Part shown: piece by piece, positions 8,535 through 17,601 of the stretch | How positions within the stretch are numbered: the first letter of the stretch is position 1 | Layout of the letters: each line of letters begins with the position of its first letter | Assembly: GCF_002797595.1 (NCBI RefSeq) | Contig: NZ_PGFE01000002.1 | Span: 310,001 to 374,000, forward strand | Length of the DNA: 64,000 nt | Reading direction: 5' to 3' | From: Sediminihabitans luteus | GTDB lineage: Bacteria > Actinomycetota > Actinomycetes > Actinomycetales > Cellulomonadaceae | The notes under the pieces: generated by a model | The model's database searches: none | Seen by the model: the letters and a program-made list of their open reading frames with translations, nothing else | Told to the model about the DNA's origin: nothing | Made by a program: the position numbers and the translations under genes

Positions 8535-10316
8535 TCAGAGGCCGACCTCGGACTCGAACGCGCCCTCCTCGATGCGGTTCTTGATCGCGGTGAGGAAGCG
8601 TGCGGCGTCCGCGCCGTCGACCAGGCGGTGGTCGTAGGACAGGAAGATGTAGCACATCGAGCGCACCGCGATGCTCTCGTTGCCGTCCGCGTCCGTGAGC
8701 ACCACGGGGCGCTTGACGATCGTGCCCGTGCCGAGGATCGCGACCTGGCCGCCCGGGACGATCGGGGTGTCGATGAGCGCCCCGCCCGAGCCGGTGTTCG
8801 TGATCGTGAACGTCGCGCCGCCGAGCTCGTCCGGTCCGACCTTGTTGTCGCGCGTGCGCGAGGCGAGGTCGGCGATCTTGCGGGCGATGCCCGCGAGGTT
8901 CAGGTCGCCCGCGTCGCGGATGACGGGGACGAGCAGACCGCGCTCGGTGTCGACCGCGATGCCCACGTTCTCCTGACCGTGGTAGACGATCTGGTCGTCC
9001 TCGATGCTCGCGTTGATCTTCGGGAAGGCCTTGAGGGCCTCCGTCGCGGCGAGCGTGAAGAACGGCAGGAACGTGAGGTTCGCGCCCTCGCGCGCCTTGA
9101 AGTCCGCCTTGGCGCGAGCCCGCAGGCGCGCGACCTTGGTCACGTCGACCTCGACGACCGTGGTCAGCTGGGCCTGCGTCTGCAGGGCCTCGACCATGCG
9201 CGTCGCGACGAGCTTGCGCAGGCGCGTCATCTTCTCGGTGGTCCCGCGCAGCGGCGAGACCTCGGGGATCGACGCAGCCTTGGGGGCGGACGGCGCAGCC
9301 GCGGCGGGAGCCTTGGCGGCCTCGGCCTGGCGGGCCGCCTCGAGGACGTCCTCCTTGCGGATGCGGCCACCTACGCCGGTGCCGGTGATCGACGTGACGT
9401 CGACGCCCTTCTCGGCGGCGAGCTTGCGCACGAGCGGCGTGAGGTACGAGCCGCCGGCAGCCTTCGGTGCCTCGGTCTTCGGTGCTTCGGCCTTGGGGGC
9501 CTCGGCGGGGGCCGGAGCCTCGGCCTTGGGCTCCTCGGCCTTGGGGGCCTCGGCGGGGGCCGGGGCCTCAGCCTTGGGCTCCTCGGCCTTCGGCGCCTCG
9601 GCCTTCGGCGCCTCGGCCTTCGGAGCCTCGGCAGGAGCCGGAGCCTCCGCCTTGGGCTCCTCGGCCTTCGGCGCGGCACCCGACCCGACGATCGCGAGCA
9701 CGGTGCCGACCTCGACGGTCTCGTCCTCCTGGACGAGGATCTGCTGCACGGTCCCGGCGACGGGCGACGGCACCTCGGTGTCGACCTTGTCGGTCGAGAC
9801 CTCGAGCAGCGGCTCGTCGACCGCGACCTCGTCGCCCACGGCCTTGAGCCAGCGGGTCACGGTGCCCTCGGTCACGGACTCGCCGAGCGCGGGGAGGGTG
9901 ATCTCCTCGCCGCCCGACGTCCCGGCCTGCGCGGCGGGCGCGGACTCGGGGGCCGCCTCGGCCGCGGGGGCCTCGGGCTCCGCAGCGGGAGCGGGTGCCT
10001 CCTGCGCGGGCTCGGCCTGCGCCGGCTCGTCCTGCGCCTGCTCGGCGGCGGGGGCGGCAGGGGCGTCGCCCGAGCCGGAGCCGTCACCGATCACGGCGAG
10101 GTCGGTCCCGACGTCGACCGTCTCGTCCTCCTCGACCAGGATCTTCTCGAGCACGCCCGCGACGGGCGACGGGATCTCGGTGTCGACCTTGTCGGTCGAG
10201 ACCTCGAGCAGCGGCTCGTCGATCGCGACCGTGTCTCCGACGGCCTTGAGCCAGCGGGTGACGGTTCCCTCGGTGACGCTCTCGCCGAGCGCCGGCATCT
10301 GCACGTTGTCAGCCAT
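8535..10316 (-). CDS. sucB: 2-oxoacid dehydrogenase E2 (dihydrolipoamide acyltransferase), two lipoyl domains
   Basis: A 593-residue E2 component from ATG 10316, preceded by a GAGAGG ribosome site. Two lipoyl domains lie at ~4-78 and ~138-212 with the lipoylated lysines K43 and K177 in STDKVDTE. Between and after them are Ala/Pro/Glu linkers, the second built of [15 protein letters not shown] repeats. A peripheral subunit-binding domain ([17 protein letters not shown]) follows at ~292-330, then the catalytic domain ending in the D-H-R-x-x-D-G site at 562-568. In actinobacteria this gene usually serves pyruvate and 2-oxoglutarate dehydrogenases; the symbol is by convention and the acyl specificity is not provable here. 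It follows lpd by 29 bases in one operon; E1 genes are not in the window. Confidence 0.92.
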   Translation of the reverse strand: MADNVQMPALGESVTEGTVTRWLKAVGDTVAIDEPLLEVSTDKVDTEIPSPVAGVLEKILVEEDETVDVGTDLAVIGDGSGSGDAPAAPAAEQAQDEPAQAEPAQEAPAPAAEPEAPAAEAAPESAPAAQAGTSGGEEITLPALGESVTEGTVTRWLKAVGDEVAVDEPLLEVSTDKVDTEVPSPVAGTVQQILVQEDETVEVGTVLAIVGSGAAPKAEEPKAEAPAPAEAPKAEAPKAEAPKAEEPKAEAPAPAEAPKAEEPKAEAPAPAEAPKAEAPKTEAPKAAGGSYLTPLVRKLAAEKGVDVTSITGTGVGGRIRKEDVLEAARQAEAAKAPAAAAPSAPKAASIPEVSPLRGTTEKMTRLRKLVATRMVEALQTQAQLTTVVEVDVTKVARLRARAKADFKAREGANLTFLPFFTLAATEALKAFPKINASIEDDQIVYHGQENVGIAVDTERGLLVPVIRDAGDLNLAGIARKIADLASRTRDNKVGPDELGGATFTITNTGSGGALIDTPIVPGGQVAILGTGTIVKRPVVLTDADGNESIAVRSMCYIFLSYDHRLVDGADAARFLTAIKNRIEEGAFESEVGL

Positions 10317-10345
10317 GACCTCTCGGGTCTCCTTCGATCGTTGGG

Positions 10346-11728
10346 TCAGTTGTGGGCGTGCAGGGGCTTGCCCGCGAGAGCCAGGAAGGCCTCTCCGAGG
10401 GCTTCGTTCTGCGTGGGGTGGGCGTGGACGAGGCTGGCGACGTCCTCGGGGTACGCCTCCCAGTTCACGATGAGCTGTCCCTCGCCGATGAGCTCGCCGA
10501 CGCGCGCGCCGACCATGTGGACGCCCACGACGGGGCCGTCCTTCTGGCGCACGAGCTTGATGAAGCCCGTCGTGCCCAGGATCTTGGACTTGCCGTTGCC
10601 CGCGAGGTTGTACTCGAGGGTCTCGACGGCGTCGTCGCCGAGCTGCTCCTTGGCCTTGGCCTCGGTCAGGCCGACCGAGGCGACCTCGGGCTCGCAGTAC
10701 GTCACGCGGGGGATGCCCGACTCGACGATGGGTGCGGGCTTGAGGCCGGCGATGTGCTCGGCGAGGTAGATGCCCTGGGCGAACCCGCGGTGCGCGAGCT
10801 GCAGCCCGGGGACGATGTCTCCCGCGGCGTAGACGTTCCCGACGCCCGTGTGCAGGTTCTCGTCGACGATCACGAAGCCGCGGTCGAGCGTGATGCCCTG
10901 CTCCTCGTACCCGAGGCCCGCCGTGCTGGGCCCGCGGCCCACGGCGACGAGCAGGAGCTCGGCGTCGAACGTCTTGCCGTCCTCGAGCGTGACGTGCACG
11001 CCCTGGTCGTCCTGCGTGACGCCCGAGAACCGGGTGCCGACGTTGAACTTGATGCCGCGCTTGCGGAACGCGCGCTCGAGCGCCTTGGACAGTGCGGCGT
11101 CCTCGGCGGGCACGAGGCTCGGGAGGCCCTCGACGATAGTCACGTCGACGCCGAACGACTTCCAGACGCTCGCGAACTCGACGCCGATCACGCCGCCGCC
11201 GAGCACGATCGCGGACTTCGGCACGTAGTCGAGCGTGAGCGCCTGGTCGGACGTGATGACCCGGCCGCCGATCTCGAGGCCGGGCAGCGAGCGGGCGTAC
11301 GAGCCGGTCGCGAGCACGATGTTGCGGCCCGTGTAGCGCACGCCGTCGACCTCGACGGCGTCCTTCGCGACGAGCGTGCCCCAGCCCTCGACGAGCGCGA
11401 CCTTGCGCGACTTCACGAGGCCCTGCAGGCCCTTGTAGAGACCGGCGATGACGCCGTCCTTGTAGCCGTTGACGCCGGCCATGTCGATGCCCTCGAGCGT
11501 CGTGTTGACGCCGTACTTGGCACCCTCGCGGGCGTTGTCGGCGAGCTCCGCGGCGTGCAGCAGCGCCTTGGTGGGGATGCAGCCCTTGTGCAGGCACGTG
11601 CCGCCGACCTTGTCCCCCTCGACGAGAGCGACGCTCATGCCGAGCTCGGCCGCGCGGAGGGCCGTGGCGTAGCCGCCGCTGCCTCCACCCAGGACGACGA
11701 TGTCGAAATCAGTGCCGGTGTCGGCCAC
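10346..11728 (-). CDS. lpd: Dihydrolipoamide dehydrogenase (E3)
   Basis: A 460-residue flavoprotein that reoxidises dihydrolipoyl groups of E2 with FAD and NAD+. The N-terminal FAD fold [20 protein letters not shown] is followed by [17 protein letters not shown] with the redox disulphide C45-C50. The NAD domain has [17 protein letters not shown], and [15 protein letters not shown] is the second FAD site. The C-terminal interface domain holds the active-site pair in [14 protein letters not shown] (H-P-T-x-x-E). The GTG at 11728 has AGGAG six bases upstream, deciding the start. First gene of an operon with sucB. Confidence 0.96.
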   Translation of the reverse strand: MADTGTDFDIVVLGGGSGGYATALRAAELGMSVALVEGDKVGGTCLHKGCIPTKALLHAAELADNAREGAKYGVNTTLEGIDMAGVNGYKDGVIAGLYKGLQGLVKSRKVALVEGWGTLVAKDAVEVDGVRYTGRNIVLATGSYARSLPGLEIGGRVITSDQALTLDYVPKSAIVLGGGVIGVEFASVWKSFGVDVTIVEGLPSLVPAEDAALSKALERAFRKRGIKFNVGTRFSGVTQDDQGVHVTLEDGKTFDAELLLVAVGRGPSTAGLGYEEQGITLDRGFVIVDENLHTGVGNVYAAGDIVPGLQLAHRGFAQGIYLAEHIAGLKPAPIVESGIPRVTYCEPEVASVGLTEAKAKEQLGDDAVETLEYNLAGNGKSKILGTTGFIKLVRQKDGPVVGVHMVGARVGELIGEGQLIVNWEAYPEDVASLVHAHPTQNEALGEAFLALAGKPLHAHN

Positions 11729-11918
11729 GTGCAGCTCCTTCGTGCTGTCATTCGGGTGGTGTGTACCACGTGTCATCTTGGCACCATCGGCGGGTGCTCC
11801 CCAATTCCGACCGGCCTGCGGGACTGTGACGATGCAGACACGCCGGGCGCCCGCCGCGTCGCGGACCTGCGGCCGGTCGTCCAGCGCGTGACCAGGATCA
11901 CGCCCTATCCTGCGAGGC

Positions 11919-12257
11919 ATGGTCAGTCTCTCCCGCCTGTTCTCGCGTCGCACGACGGCGCAGGACGACGCGGCCGGCACCGAGCCCGGCACGGGTCGTC
12001 GGGCGACGCTCGCGCACCTGGGCGAGTTCACCCGCACGCGCGTGGGCGTCGAGGCGTACATCGAGCCGCCGACGCACGACACCCCGACCACGCTCATGCT
12101 CGTGGCGACCACGGGGGAGTGGACCCGCCGTCGCGTCCCGGACGCCGCGGCGGCGCGCAAGGTCGCGGCGCAGCTCGGCGTGCCCGTCTACGACGTGCTG
12201 TTCACCGGCTACCCGCAGCGCTACCGCGACTGGACGTCAGCGCAGCGCCACCGCTGA
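11919..12257 (+). CDS. Conserved hypothetical protein (112 aa)
   Basis: A 112-residue soluble protein. The N-terminal 35 residues are basic and low complexity; the rest (GRRATLAHLGEFTRTRVGVEAYIEP onward) reads as one small alpha/beta domain, ending in AAAARKVAAQLGVPVYDVLFTGYPQRYRDW. This C-terminal pattern is familiar from small uncharacterised actinobacterial proteins encoded between lpd and pepA, but I cannot name a function. It is divergent from lpd across a 190-base gap and converges on pepA with 22 bases between stops. Codon use matches its neighbours, supporting a real gene. Confidence 0.75.
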   Translation: MVSLSRLFSRRTTAQDDAAGTEPGTGRRATLAHLGEFTRTRVGVEAYIEPPTHDTPTTLMLVATTGEWTRRRVPDAAAARKVAAQLGVPVYDVLFTGYPQRYRDWTSAQRHR

Positions 12258-12279
12258 GGGGCGCCGCGCCGACGACGCG

Positions 12280-13806
12280 TCAGCGGGTCGCGCGGGCCTC
12301 GACCAGGCCGAGCAGCGTCCGCACGCCCACGCCCGTGCCGCCCACGGGCGTGTACCCGTGCGCGGCCTTCTCGTTGAACGCAGGACCGGCGATGTCGAGG
12401 TGCGCCCAGGGCGTCGACCCGACGAACTCGCGCAGGAACACGCCGGCGATCAGCATGCCGCCCCAGCGCTCGCCAATGTTCGCGAGGTCCGCGACCTTCG
12501 ACGCGAGCGTGGCGCGCAGCTCGCCCGGCAGCGGCATCGGCCAGAACTGCTCGCCCGTGGCGGCGGCCGCCGCGACGACCTCGTCGCGCACGGCGTCGTC
12601 GCCCATGACAGCCGAGACGCGGTTGCCGAGCGCGACCATCTGCGCGCCCGTGAGCGTCGCGATGTCGAGCACGACGTCCGGCTTCTCCTCGGTCGCGGCG
12701 ACCAGGCCGTCGGCCATGACGAGGCGGCCCTCGGCGTCGGTGTTGAGCACCTCGACGGTCTTGCCGCCGCGGATCGTCACGACGTCCGACGGGCGCTGCG
12801 CGCTGCCCGAGGGCATGTTCTCGGCGAGGCACAGCCACCCGGTCACCGCGACGGGCAGGCCGAGGCGGGCCGCCGCGACGACCGTGTGCAGCACGGCCGC
12901 GGCCCCCGACATGTCGGACTTCATGGCGTCCATGCCGGCGGCGGGCTTGATCGAGATGCCGCCCGAGTCGAACGTGATGCCCTTGCCGACGAGCGCGACC
13001 TTCGAGGCGGGCTTCGACGGCGAGTAGCTCACCTTGACCAGACGCGGTCCGCGCACCGAGCCCTGCCCGACGCCCACGAGCCCGCCGTACCCGCCCGCGG
13101 CGAGCTGCTTCTCGTCGAGGACCGTCACCTTGACGCCCGTGCCCTTGGCGGCAGCCTTGGCCGCGTCGGCGAACGCCGCGGGGTAGAGGTCGTTCGGGGC
13201 GGCGTTGACGAGGTCGCGCGTGCCGTGCACGGCCGCGGCGAGCACCGTCGCCCGGTGCAGCGCGGCCTTGGCCTTGGCGGTGCGCGAGATCGGGGTCACG
13301 ACCTCGATGGTCGCGGGCGGCGCGGGGACGGGCGCCTTGGCATCCTTCGAGCCGTCCTTCGCGCCGTCCTTCGGCGCGGAGCCGCGGTAGCGCGCGTAGG
13401 CGTACGCGCCGAGCAGCGCACCCTCGGCGACGGCGGCGACGCTCGCCTCGTCGTCGGCGGGCAGTGCGACCGCGACCGACGAGGTCCCGGCGAGGGCGCG
13501 GACCGCGGCACCCGCGGCGCGGCGCAGGGTCTCGGGCTCGAACGTGCCGTCCTCGGCGCGCGTGCCCAGGCCCGTGAGCACCAGCACGCCGGCAGCGAGG
13601 TCGTCGCCCGCGGGCAGCTTGTGCACCTCGTCGGCGGCGCCGGTCACGCCGAGCAGCTCGGCGAGGGTCTCGATCTGGTCCACGACCGGTGCCGGCAGGT
13701 CGGCGCCCACGAGCGCGACGCCGTCGGACGTCGTGTGGGTGCCGACGACGAGGGCGTCGACTCCGAGGGTGGTCGGGTTCTTTGATGTCAGGGTGAGGTC
13801 AGCCAC
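12280..13806 (-). CDS. pepA: Leucyl (cytosol) aminopeptidase, M17 family
   Basis: A 508-residue M17 metallo-aminopeptidase that removes N-terminal Leu and other residues from peptides using two metal ions. The C-terminal catalytic domain has GKGITFDSGGISIKPAAGM with the catalytic Lys and metal Asp, DMSGAAAVLHTV, and the family signature NTDAEGRLVMADGL with metal ligands Asp and Glu and the catalytic Arg. The N-terminal domain is typical but contains a short Lys/Asp/Ala insert (KDGAKDGSKDAKAP) near residue 155. Start is GTG at 13806. It is divergent from the pyrD operon by 64 bases. Confidence 0.95.
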   Translation of the reverse strand: MADLTLTSKNPTTLGVDALVVGTHTTSDGVALVGADLPAPVVDQIETLAELLGVTGAADEVHKLPAGDDLAAGVLVLTGLGTRAEDGTFEPETLRRAAGAAVRALAGTSSVAVALPADDEASVAAVAEGALLGAYAYARYRGSAPKDGAKDGSKDAKAPVPAPPATIEVVTPISRTAKAKAALHRATVLAAAVHGTRDLVNAAPNDLYPAAFADAAKAAAKGTGVKVTVLDEKQLAAGGYGGLVGVGQGSVRGPRLVKVSYSPSKPASKVALVGKGITFDSGGISIKPAAGMDAMKSDMSGAAAVLHTVVAAARLGLPVAVTGWLCLAENMPSGSAQRPSDVVTIRGGKTVEVLNTDAEGRLVMADGLVAATEEKPDVVLDIATLTGAQMVALGNRVSAVMGDDAVRDEVVAAAAATGEQFWPMPLPGELRATLASKVADLANIGERWGGMLIAGVFLREFVGSTPWAHLDIAGPAFNEKAAHGYTPVGGTGVGVRTLLGLVEARATR

Positions 13807-13870
13807 GTCTCGATGCTAGCGCGCGGTCCTGGACCGCGGCCGGGTGCCGCCGCCCGGTACTCTCGCACCC

Positions 13871-14227
13871 GTGGTGATCCCTCTCCTGCTCCTCGTCGGC
13901 GTGCTGTGCGTCGCGCTCGCCGCCTGGGCCGGCTGGTTCGTCGCGCGCGACCGTGCGGTGATCCTGCGCCAGCTCTGGGGTGCGGCCGTGGTCGAGGGGG
14001 TCCTGCTCGTGCAGGGCCTCGTGGCCGTGGTGCAGGTCCTCCAGCGCGACGCGGCGCTCGACGGCGTGCTGTTCTGGGGGTACTACGTGACCGCGCTCGT
14101 GATCCTGCCGGTCGCCGCGCTGTGGGCGTTCGCCGAGCGCACGCGCTGGAGCTCGGTCGTCCTGCTCGCCGCCGCGCTCGTCGTGGCGTTCCTCGAGCTC
14201 CGCCTGTGGCAGATCTGGGAGGCATGA
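13871..14227 (+). CDS. Small membrane protein, four helices
   Basis: A 118-residue hydrophobic protein beginning at one of two adjacent GTG codons (13871 or 13874). It reads as four membrane segments: VIPLLLLVGVLCVALAAWAG, a second around GVLLVQGLVAVVQVL, a third VLFWGYYVTALVILPVAALW, and a fourth VVLLAAALVVAFLELRLWQ. I see no motif that assigns a function. It opens a tightly packed operon with a second membrane protein (ATGA overlap), pyrD and a 70-residue protein, so a role connected to the membrane-bound PyrD or quinone pool is possible but unproven. Confidence 0.75.
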   Translation: MVIPLLLLVGVLCVALAAWAGWFVARDRAVILRQLWGAAVVEGVLLVQGLVAVVQVLQRDAALDGVLFWGYYVTALVILPVAALWAFAERTRWSSVVLLAAALVVAFLELRLWQIWEA

Positions 14228-14754
14228 CCATGGTCCGACCGCTCGACCCCGCCGACGGGACGGCCCGAGGCCCGGCCCGCGACGAGTCGCGCGCGCAGGG
14301 AGCGTCAGGGCGTGGCTTCGGCCGCCTGCTCGTCGCGGTGTACGGGGTGTTCGCGATCTCGGCGGGCGCGCGCGCCGGCTACGAGCTCGTCACCAAGTTC
14401 TCCGACGCCCCGCTCGCGTACTCGCTCTCGGCGTTCGCGGCCCTCGTGTACGTCGTGGCGACCGTCGCCCTCGCCCGGGGCCGCGGCGTCTGGCGGACGG
14501 TCGCCTGGGTCGCGGTCGCGGTCGAGCTCGCGGGCGTGCTGAGCGTCGGGACGCTCTCCGTGGCGGACGCCGCGGCGTTCCCCGACTCGACCGTGTGGTC
14601 CGCGTTCGGCGCGGGCTACGGCTACGTCCCGCTCGTGCTGCCGTTCGTCGGCCTCTGGTGGCTCTGGCGCACCCGCCCCGCCGTGCCCGCCGGCGACCCC
14701 GTCACCGTCCGGTCCGACCAGGACGCCCCATCGAAGCCCGAGGAGATCGCGTGA
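14224..14754 (+). CDS. Membrane protein upstream of pyrD
   Basis: A 176-residue protein with a ~35-residue polar N-terminus and four predicted helices (LLVAVYGVFAISAGARAGYE; SAFAALVYVVATVALA; TVAWVAVAVELAGVLSVGTL; YVPLVLPFVGLWWLW), ending in a short acidic cytoplasmic tail. The motif ISAGARAGYELVTKFSDAPLAYSLSA is recognisable from uncharacterised actinobacterial membrane proteins encoded directly before pyrD. Start ATG 14224 overlaps the previous stop (ATGA), and its own stop overlaps the GTG of pyrD (GTGA), indicating translational coupling. Confidence 0.78.
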   Translation: MTMVRPLDPADGTARGPARDESRAQGASGRGFGRLLVAVYGVFAISAGARAGYELVTKFSDAPLAYSLSAFAALVYVVATVALARGRGVWRTVAWVAVAVELAGVLSVGTLSVADAAAFPDSTVWSAFGAGYGYVPLVLPFVGLWWLWRTRPAVPAGDPVTVRSDQDAPSKPEEIA

Positions 14755-15815
14755 AGCGCCCCTACGACGTCCTGTTCGACACGGTGTTCCGCCGCATGGA
14801 CCCGGAGCGTGCGCACGAGGTCGCGTTCCGGGCGATCGCCGCGGTCGGGAGCGTGCCGGTGCTGCGCGACGTCGTGCAGGGCGCGGTCGCGCCCTACCTG
14901 GGGCGTGGCGCGGGCGGCCCGGGGAGCGTCCGGGCGCTCGGCCGCACGTTCCCGGCGGCGTTCGGCCTCGCGGGCGGCTTCGACAAGAACGCGCGGGCGA
15001 TCCGCGGCCTGACGATGCTCGGCTTCGGGTTCGTCGAGGTCGGGACGGTCACGGCGCACGCGCAGCCGGGCAACGAGACCCCGCGCCTGTGGCGCGAGCT
15101 CGACGTGCGCGGCGTGCGCAACCGCATGGGCTTCAACAACGAGGGTGCCGCCGCGGCGTCCGTGCGGCTCGAGCGGCTGCGGTCGACGAAGGCCGGGCGC
15201 GCCGTCCTCGTGGGGGCGAACATCGGCAAGACCAAGGTCACCCCGGCCGACCAGGCCGCGGGTGACTACGCGACCTCGGCGACCCTGCTCGCGCCGCTCG
15301 CGGACTACCTCGTGGTCAACGTGTCCTCGCCGAACACGCCCGGCCTGCGTGACCTGCAGTCAACCGAGTCGCTGCGCCCGATCCTCGTCGCGGTGCGTGC
15401 CGCGGCCGACGCCGCGTGCGACTCCGCGGGGGTCGGGCGCACGCCGCTGCTCGTCAAGATCGCCCCGGACCTCGCGGACGAGGACGTCGACGCCGTCGCG
15501 GACCTCGCGGTCGAGCTGGGCCTCGACGGCGTCGTGGCCGTCAACACGACCATCGGTCACGACCGTGGTCCGGGGGGACTGTCCGGCCCGCCCGTGCGTG
15601 AGCGGGGCCTCGAGGTCGTCGAGCGCCTGCGAGGCCGGCTCGGACCGGACGCCACGATCATCGGCGTCGGCGGGATCACGACCGCGGACGACGCGCGTGC
15701 CTACCTCGCAGCAGGTGCGACCCTCGTGCAGGGCTACACCGGGTTCCTGTACGAGGGTCCGTTCTGGGCGAGGCGGATCAACCGTGCGCTCGCGCGCGAC
15801 GCGGTGACGCGATGA
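14751..15815 (+). CDS. pyrD: Dihydroorotate dehydrogenase (quinone), class 2
   Basis: A 354-residue FMN enzyme of pyrimidine synthesis, oxidising dihydroorotate to orotate with membrane quinone as acceptor. The class 2 features are present: an N-terminal helical extension ([24 protein letters not shown]) that docks on the membrane, [24 protein letters not shown], the catalytic serine in [15 protein letters not shown], and the FMN-binding VNTTIGHD and [21 protein letters not shown]. Starts at a GTG overlapping the previous stop and its stop overlaps the next ATG. Confidence 0.96.
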   Translation: MKRPYDVLFDTVFRRMDPERAHEVAFRAIAAVGSVPVLRDVVQGAVAPYLGRGAGGPGSVRALGRTFPAAFGLAGGFDKNARAIRGLTMLGFGFVEVGTVTAHAQPGNETPRLWRELDVRGVRNRMGFNNEGAAAASVRLERLRSTKAGRAVLVGANIGKTKVTPADQAAGDYATSATLLAPLADYLVVNVSSPNTPGLRDLQSTESLRPILVAVRAAADAACDSAGVGRTPLLVKIAPDLADEDVDAVADLAVELGLDGVVAVNTTIGHDRGPGGLSGPPVRERGLEVVERLRGRLGPDATIIGVGGITTADDARAYLAAGATLVQGYTGFLYEGPFWARRINRALARDAVTR

Positions 15816-16024
15816 TCCGGCCGCAGTGGCAGTGGCGCCTCGAGGACGCCGAGGGCACCCCGGTGCCCGGCACCGCGAGCCCCGTGTTCACGATCCAGTA
15901 CGACGCCGAGCAGTGGCTCGGCGAGCACTGGCGCACGCTCGCCCGCGGCGGAGCGGTCTCCGCCCGGCTCATGCACGACGGCGCGCAGGCGACCGCGACC
16001 ATCCCGTTGCCCGCGCAGGACTGA
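15812..16024 (+). CDS. Hypothetical 70-residue protein in the pyrD operon
   Basis: Seventy residues, [20 protein letters not shown] at the start, predicted soluble and mostly beta. It overlaps the pyrD stop by ATGA and uses the same codons as its neighbours. The pattern QYDAEQWLGEHWRTLARGGAVSARLMHDG is seen in small uncharacterised actinobacterial proteins, which supports it being a gene; no function is known to me. It converges on the MocR gene with 13 bases between stops. Confidence 0.75.
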   Translation: MIRPQWQWRLEDAEGTPVPGTASPVFTIQYDAEQWLGEHWRTLARGGAVSARLMHDGAQATATIPLPAQD

Positions 16025-16037
16025 CGCCCAGGGCCGC

Positions 16038-17540
16038 TCACCGTTCCGGGGCGGTTGCGGCCCACGCCCGGGCCAGGCGCGGCACCGCGCGCGTCAGGGT
16101 CTCGGCGTCCTGCGCGTAGGTCGCGCGCACGAACCCCGTGCCCGACCCGTCCGGGGTGAGCGCAGGGCCGGGATTCACCAGGACGCCCTCGGCGGCGGCG
16201 CGCGCCGCGAACGCGTGGGCCAGGGGCGCGCCGAGGCCGATCCACAGCGCGAGACCGCCGGCCGGGCGCGGCACCGTCCACCCGGGTACCGCGGCGCGCA
16301 GCCCGTCGACGAGCACGTCGCGCTGCTCGCGCACCCGGGGCAGCCGCTCGGCGAGCACCTCGTCGGCGCGGCCCAGGAGGTCGGCGACGACGAGCTGGTC
16401 GAGCACGCTCGTGGTCACGTCCACGGCCTCGCGGTACCGGCTCAGCCGGGCGACCAGGTCGCTCGGGCCTCGCACCCACCCGACCCGGAGGCCGCCCCAC
16501 AGGACCTTCGACGCGGAGCCGACCGTGACGACGGACGACGCGGTGCCGGGCCCGGCGAAGCTCGACGGCGGCGCGCCGTCGAGGGTCAGGTCGGTCACGG
16601 TCTCGTCGCCCACGACCATGCTCTGGTGACGGCGCGCGAGCGCGCGCACCTGCTCGCGCTCGTCGTCCGTGAGCGAGTACCCGGTCGGGTTGTGGTGGTC
16701 CGGGATCAGGTACGTGACCCGTGGCGTCGCGCCGCGCAGGGTCGAGGCCAGGAGGTCGACGTCGAACGGGGGGTGCTCGGGCGCGGGCGCCCCGGGTCGG
16801 CCCACGGGCAGCCCGACCAGGCGCGCGCCCGCCGCACGCGCCGCGTCGAGCGCGTGCACGTACGTGGGGGACTGGACCACGACGCGGTCCCCGGGGCGCA
16901 CGAGCGTGCCCAGGAGCGTCGCGACGGCGTGCTGCGCGCCCGAGGTGACGAGGATCTGGTCCGGGCTCGTGGGCGTGCCGCGCCGCGCGTAGCGCTCGGC
17001 GATCACGGCCCGCAACGGTTCGATGCCCAGCGGGTGGTAGCCCGGGCCCGCGAGGTACGCGGGCAGGCGGTCGACCGCGCGCAGGACGGCGGCGTGCAGG
17101 GTGGGCGGTGCGGAGAGCGCGGCCTGGCGCAGGCTGATCACGTCCGGTCCCGGTCCGGACCGCTCCCAGGGGGTGTCGCCGCCCGTGACCGAGCGACGGG
17201 CCTGCTCGTCCTGCGGCAGCACCGTCACGGTGCCCACGCCCGTGTGCGCCCGGGCGAGGCCGTGCGCGCGCAGCTCCTGGTAGGCCGCGGTCGTCGTCGT
17301 GCGCGAGACGCCCAGCGCGGCGGCGAGGTCGCGCTCGCTCGGCAGGCGGGTGTGCGGGGCGATCGCGCCCGAGAGGACGGCGGACCGCAGCGCGTCCGCG
17401 AGAGCGCGGTACGCCGGGCCACGCGTCGCGAGAGCGCCGAGCCGCCGGACGGTGGCCGGCGCCGACAGGTGGCGGTCGACGGTCAACGGGGTCCGGACGG
17501 GCGTGGCTCCGGTGGTCGGCGCGTGCTCGGTCGGTCTCAC
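16038..17540 (-). CDS. MocR/YczR-type regulator (GntR helix-turn-helix + aminotransferase domain)
   Basis: About 500 residues from the GTG at 17540. The N-terminal GntR winged helix is clear: YRALADALRSAVLSGAIAPH then TRLPSERDLAAALGVSRTTT and ELRAHGLARAHTGVGTVT. After a linker comes a fold-type I aminotransferase domain: SGAQHAVATLLGTLVRPGD, PDHHNPTGYSLTDDER with the PLP Asn, and SASKVLWGGLRVGW with the Schiff-base lysine. MocR proteins use the PLP domain as a sensor. It is divergent from a YczE-type membrane protein, a pairing known as YczR-YczE in actinobacteria and firmicutes, with a shared candidate operator between. Translation could begin a little upstream; no clear ribosome site is seen. 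Confidence 0.9.
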   Translation of the reverse strand: MRPTEHAPTTGATPVRTPLTVDRHLSAPATVRRLGALATRGPAYRALADALRSAVLSGAIAPHTRLPSERDLAAALGVSRTTTTAAYQELRAHGLARAHTGVGTVTVLPQDEQARRSVTGGDTPWERSGPGPDVISLRQAALSAPPTLHAAVLRAVDRLPAYLAGPGYHPLGIEPLRAVIAERYARRGTPTSPDQILVTSGAQHAVATLLGTLVRPGDRVVVQSPTYVHALDAARAAGARLVGLPVGRPGAPAPEHPPFDVDLLASTLRGATPRVTYLIPDHHNPTGYSLTDDEREQVRALARRHQSMVVGDETVTDLTLDGAPPSSFAGPGTASSVVTVGSASKVLWGGLRVGWVRGPSDLVARLSRYREAVDVTTSVLDQLVVADLLGRADEVLAERLPRVREQRDVLVDGLRAAVPGWTVPRPAGGLALWIGLGAPLAHAFAARAAAEGVLVNPGPALTPDGSGTGFVRATYAQDAETLTRAVPRLARAWAATAPER

Positions 17541-17556
17541 CGGGCCACGATGGCGC

Positions 17557-17583
17557 GATTGGCCATGGAAGTCCAGTCCAATC
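17557..17583. promoter_or_regulatory. Candidate MocR operator between regulator and YczE-type gene
   Basis: GATTGG at 17557-17562 and CCAATC at 17578-17583 form an inverted repeat with a 15-base spacer. The inner bases (CCATGG on one side, CCAGT on the other) extend the symmetry imperfectly. It lies 16 bases from the regulator start and 18 bases before the start of the membrane protein, so a dimer bound here could control both promoters. Confidence 0.55.
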
Positions 17584-17601
17584 TTCCGCCACGATGGGTC
17601 C

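Noticed and set aside
11756-11769. GTGGT-GTGT-ACCAC inverted repeat in the lpd leader as a regulator site
   Set aside because: Arms of only five bases occur often by chance in DNA of this composition; no supporting regulator gene nearby.
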